DNA of 64,000 bases from Lucifuga dentata. Taxonomy: Eukaryota > Chordata > Actinopteri > Ophidiiformes > Bythitidae. The DNA lies in contig VXCM01001339.1 in the NCBI GenBank assembly GCA_014773175.1, forward strand, positions 41,728 through 105,727, in the 5' to 3' direction. Of the stretch, positions 62,325 to 64,000 are shown piece after piece. Position 1 is the stretch's first letter. The number at the start of each line of letters is the position of its first letter. The notes below the pieces were generated by a model. The model saw only the letters and a list, made by a program, of their open reading frames with translations, had not been told where the DNA came from and ran no database searches. Made by a program: the position numbers and the translations under genes.

Positions 62325-63480
62325 AAAGTTAAAGGTAAAGTTTATTTATATTGCACCTTTCTAGAGGAAGTGTCACAAATGACTAAAAAAAACAGAAGAG
62401 ATAACATTATAAGGCAAACACAGCACACATTAATAAAAGGCTTTTCTGTACAAAAAAGGTTTTAAGATGCCATTTAAAACAGGCCACATTGCTGGCTGAC
62501 TTCATGTCCATAGGAAGGCTATTCCAGAGCCTGAGTGTGACAACAGCAAAAGCTCGGTCACTTCTAGTCTTAAACGTCAACCAAGGGATGGTGAGTAGCC
62601 TTAAAAGTCCTGGCAGCAGAATAAGGAGTTAAGAGTAGACAAGTATAGGCAGGGGATATATTGTGAAGAGCCTTGGAAGTGAACAAAAGCATTTTAAACT
62701 CAATCCCATATTTCATCAGCAGTCAATGCAGTGACACCATGAGAGAGTGTGCCCTCCATAGCAAGTTTTTCAGTCTGGCAGCAGCATTCTGAACCTGCTG
62801 CAAAAGCACATATGATGGATTTCAAGGCATATCAAGGAAAATTTGGATATAAATTAGAAATATTTCTAAGTTGTAAAAAAAAAAAGAAAAAGAAAAAACA
62901 GGAGGAAGATAGTGATTTTAGCTGCTCCTCGATATTTAAAGTTTTTCAAAGAAGAAACCCAAAATCCTTGAACAAAACTTACTGTAGCTGTATCTCTGAC
63001 TTAGTGTGGTCAAAAAAAAGGACCTGTTTATTAAAATTAAGCTGCAAAAAGTTGTTCTCCACTCCTTAATTTTGGAAAAACATTTGAAAGATTAGGTACA
63101 GCAGCTGAGTATCATCTGCATAACAGTGGTAGGAGATGCATTTAAAACAGATGATGATTTATGGGGTAGCATGATGGAAAAAAGAAGTGGACCAAAAATA
63201 GAGCCCTGGGGAACACCACGAGAAAGAGAGGTTGACGATGACAAATAGTCCCCAACTGCAAAAGAAAAATACCTATCAGAAAATGAAAGAAGACAACTAC
63301 TGCAGTGCAGTCTCTTCTAAACCCTCCTAGCGCTTATACTTATCAAGTATACCATGGTTGATCATATCAAAGGCTGCACTTTGATCTAAGAGTAAGAGAA
63401 TAGGGCACTGACCAGAATCAGCATCAGTCATTAGTACTGATTCAATCCTGTGCTGCTGAAAAAAGCAAAGGCAGTGAATC
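62325..63480 (-). mobile_element. Decayed L2-type LINE, antisense
   Basis: Read on the minus strand, the order of L2 ORF2 motifs runs from high to low coordinates. SAAFDMINHG lies at about 63352-63381, GDYLSSSTSLSRGVPQGS at about 63205-63255, and GSIFGPLLF next to it. A displaced ADDTQL-like stretch is near 63110. QVQNAAARL is at about 62771-62797, then FTSKALHNISPAYTC. RAFAVVTLRLWNSLPMD is at about 62508-62557, then FKWHLKTFLYRKAF. The 3' untranslated end on the minus strand reads CTAGAAAGGTGCAATATAAA and a TTTAC-rich tail at 62325-62364. Many frameshifts and stops are present, and an A-rich insertion lies near 62875-62898. The catalytic YADD is not intact. This is an older copy than the one at 50.3 kb. 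Confidence 0.88.
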
Positions 63481-63521
63481 TTTATGTCTGGTGCCACACA
63501 TTAAGTCTTTCCAAGAACCTC

Positions 63522-63534
63522 ACACACACACACA
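63522..63534. repeat. Short (CA)n repeat
   Basis: About six CA units. Confidence 0.8.
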
Positions 63535-63935
63535 AACCCTGGCTTTCAATTCGTATTGAATTATCATAGCTTTATTTCACTGAATGAGGCACAAGCCCAA
63601 AAAGTAGTATCTTATTTAAAAAGTTTACTTTTAAAATTATTTTTTTGCCCATCCTCCTCTCCTCCTCTGCAAAATAGCAACTTTATCTTGGGGTCTCTTT
63701 TTATACAAATTAAAGCCTGGTGGAGATATTTCAAAGGAACATAGTAGCATGTTGGAGGGAGAGTGTGAGGAGTGAATTAAGCTGAACCACCATGCAATTC
63801 ATCAGTGACAATGAAAGCTGTGATCCATTAATGTTCTTCTGTGGACTGAATATGTCACTTCCTAACAGATGTTTTGATGATGAATATCAAATTTATGTTT
63901 CATAGTCCACATCTTGTGGCATCACTTCATGACCA
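63535..63935. other. Non-coding stretch, nothing recognised
   Basis: No exon, RNA or repeat family was recognised. Confidence 0.5.
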
Positions 63936-63937
63936 AT

Positions 63938-64000
63938 CTTCTTCTTTCTTCTTTTCCTTTCGGCTTTCCCTTCAGGGGTCACCACAGCGAATCATCTGCC
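63938..64000 (-). mobile_element. Probable RTE-type LINE 3' end, cut by the window edge
   Basis: The plus strand reads CTTCTTCTTTCTTC, then CCTTTCGGCTTTCCCTTCAG, then GGGGTCACCACAGCGAATCATC. On the minus strand this is GATGATTCGCTGTGGTGACC, then CCTGAAGGGAAAGCCGAAAG, and a GAAGAA tail. That is the end of a very common fish repeat that I associate with RTE-clade LINEs, and it continues beyond the window. The clade assignment is from memory. Confidence 0.55.

Overview
The window looks like AT-rich non-coding DNA from a ray-finned (teleost) fish. It is either intergenic sequence or the inside of one or more very long introns. The evidence is its repeat content: L2-type LINE fragments, a Tc1 transposon of the 'CAGTGGCAAG' terminus type, a hAT element, a tRNA-like SINE family, a solo LTR with the polyA/terminus style of fish Gypsy-like elements, and a high density of CA/TG, TC, TATC and TAA microsatellites. 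I could not support a single host protein-coding exon, tRNA, rRNA or known microRNA. Almost all open frames are under 170 codons and run through microsatellites, homopolymers or transposon debris. The longest (204 codons) lies in a solo LTR.

Layout. 0.1-3.5 kb: unique DNA with a T/G homopolymer pair and a TG microsatellite. 3.5-5.4 kb: a decayed Tc1/mariner transposon split by about 1 kb of other sequence. 7.3-8.3 kb: a decayed L2 LINE. 8.3-14.5 kb: unique DNA with simple repeats. 14.5-15.6 kb: a LINE reverse-transcriptase fragment and an antisense SINE-like copy. 16.77-17.81 kb: a hAT element with a perfect 8-bp target duplication, apparently holding a nested LINE/SINE-like insertion. 17.8-30.3 kb: mostly unique, with some stretches that read like conserved non-coding DNA. 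30.3-31.6 kb: an LTR-like fragment and a MITE-like remnant. 40.39-40.90 kb: a solo LTR with a perfect 5-bp target duplication. 42.5 kb: a LINE 3' tail. 45.85-46.1 kb: a sense SINE-like copy. 50.3-51.5 kb: a 5'-truncated, fairly young L2. 52.3-52.5 kb: a TA-flanked Tc1/mariner-type MITE. 57.2-58.7 kb: an L2 3' end and an unclassified fish repeat. 59.0-60.1 kb: the strongest candidate conserved non-coding block. 62.3-63.5 kb: an antisense L2. 63.94 kb to the edge: the probable 3' end of an RTE-type LINE.

Assembly quality matters here. There are 18 isolated single 'n' characters. At five of them the sequence before the n is repeated immediately after it, so these are probably unmerged overlapping contig ends and not biological duplications. 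Most of the others sit in homopolymers or dinucleotide runs.

I found no exciting undescribed system. The best-supported observations are the dated transposon insertions with intact target duplications, a set of short perfect foldbacks, and several candidate conserved non-coding blocks that need a cross-species alignment.
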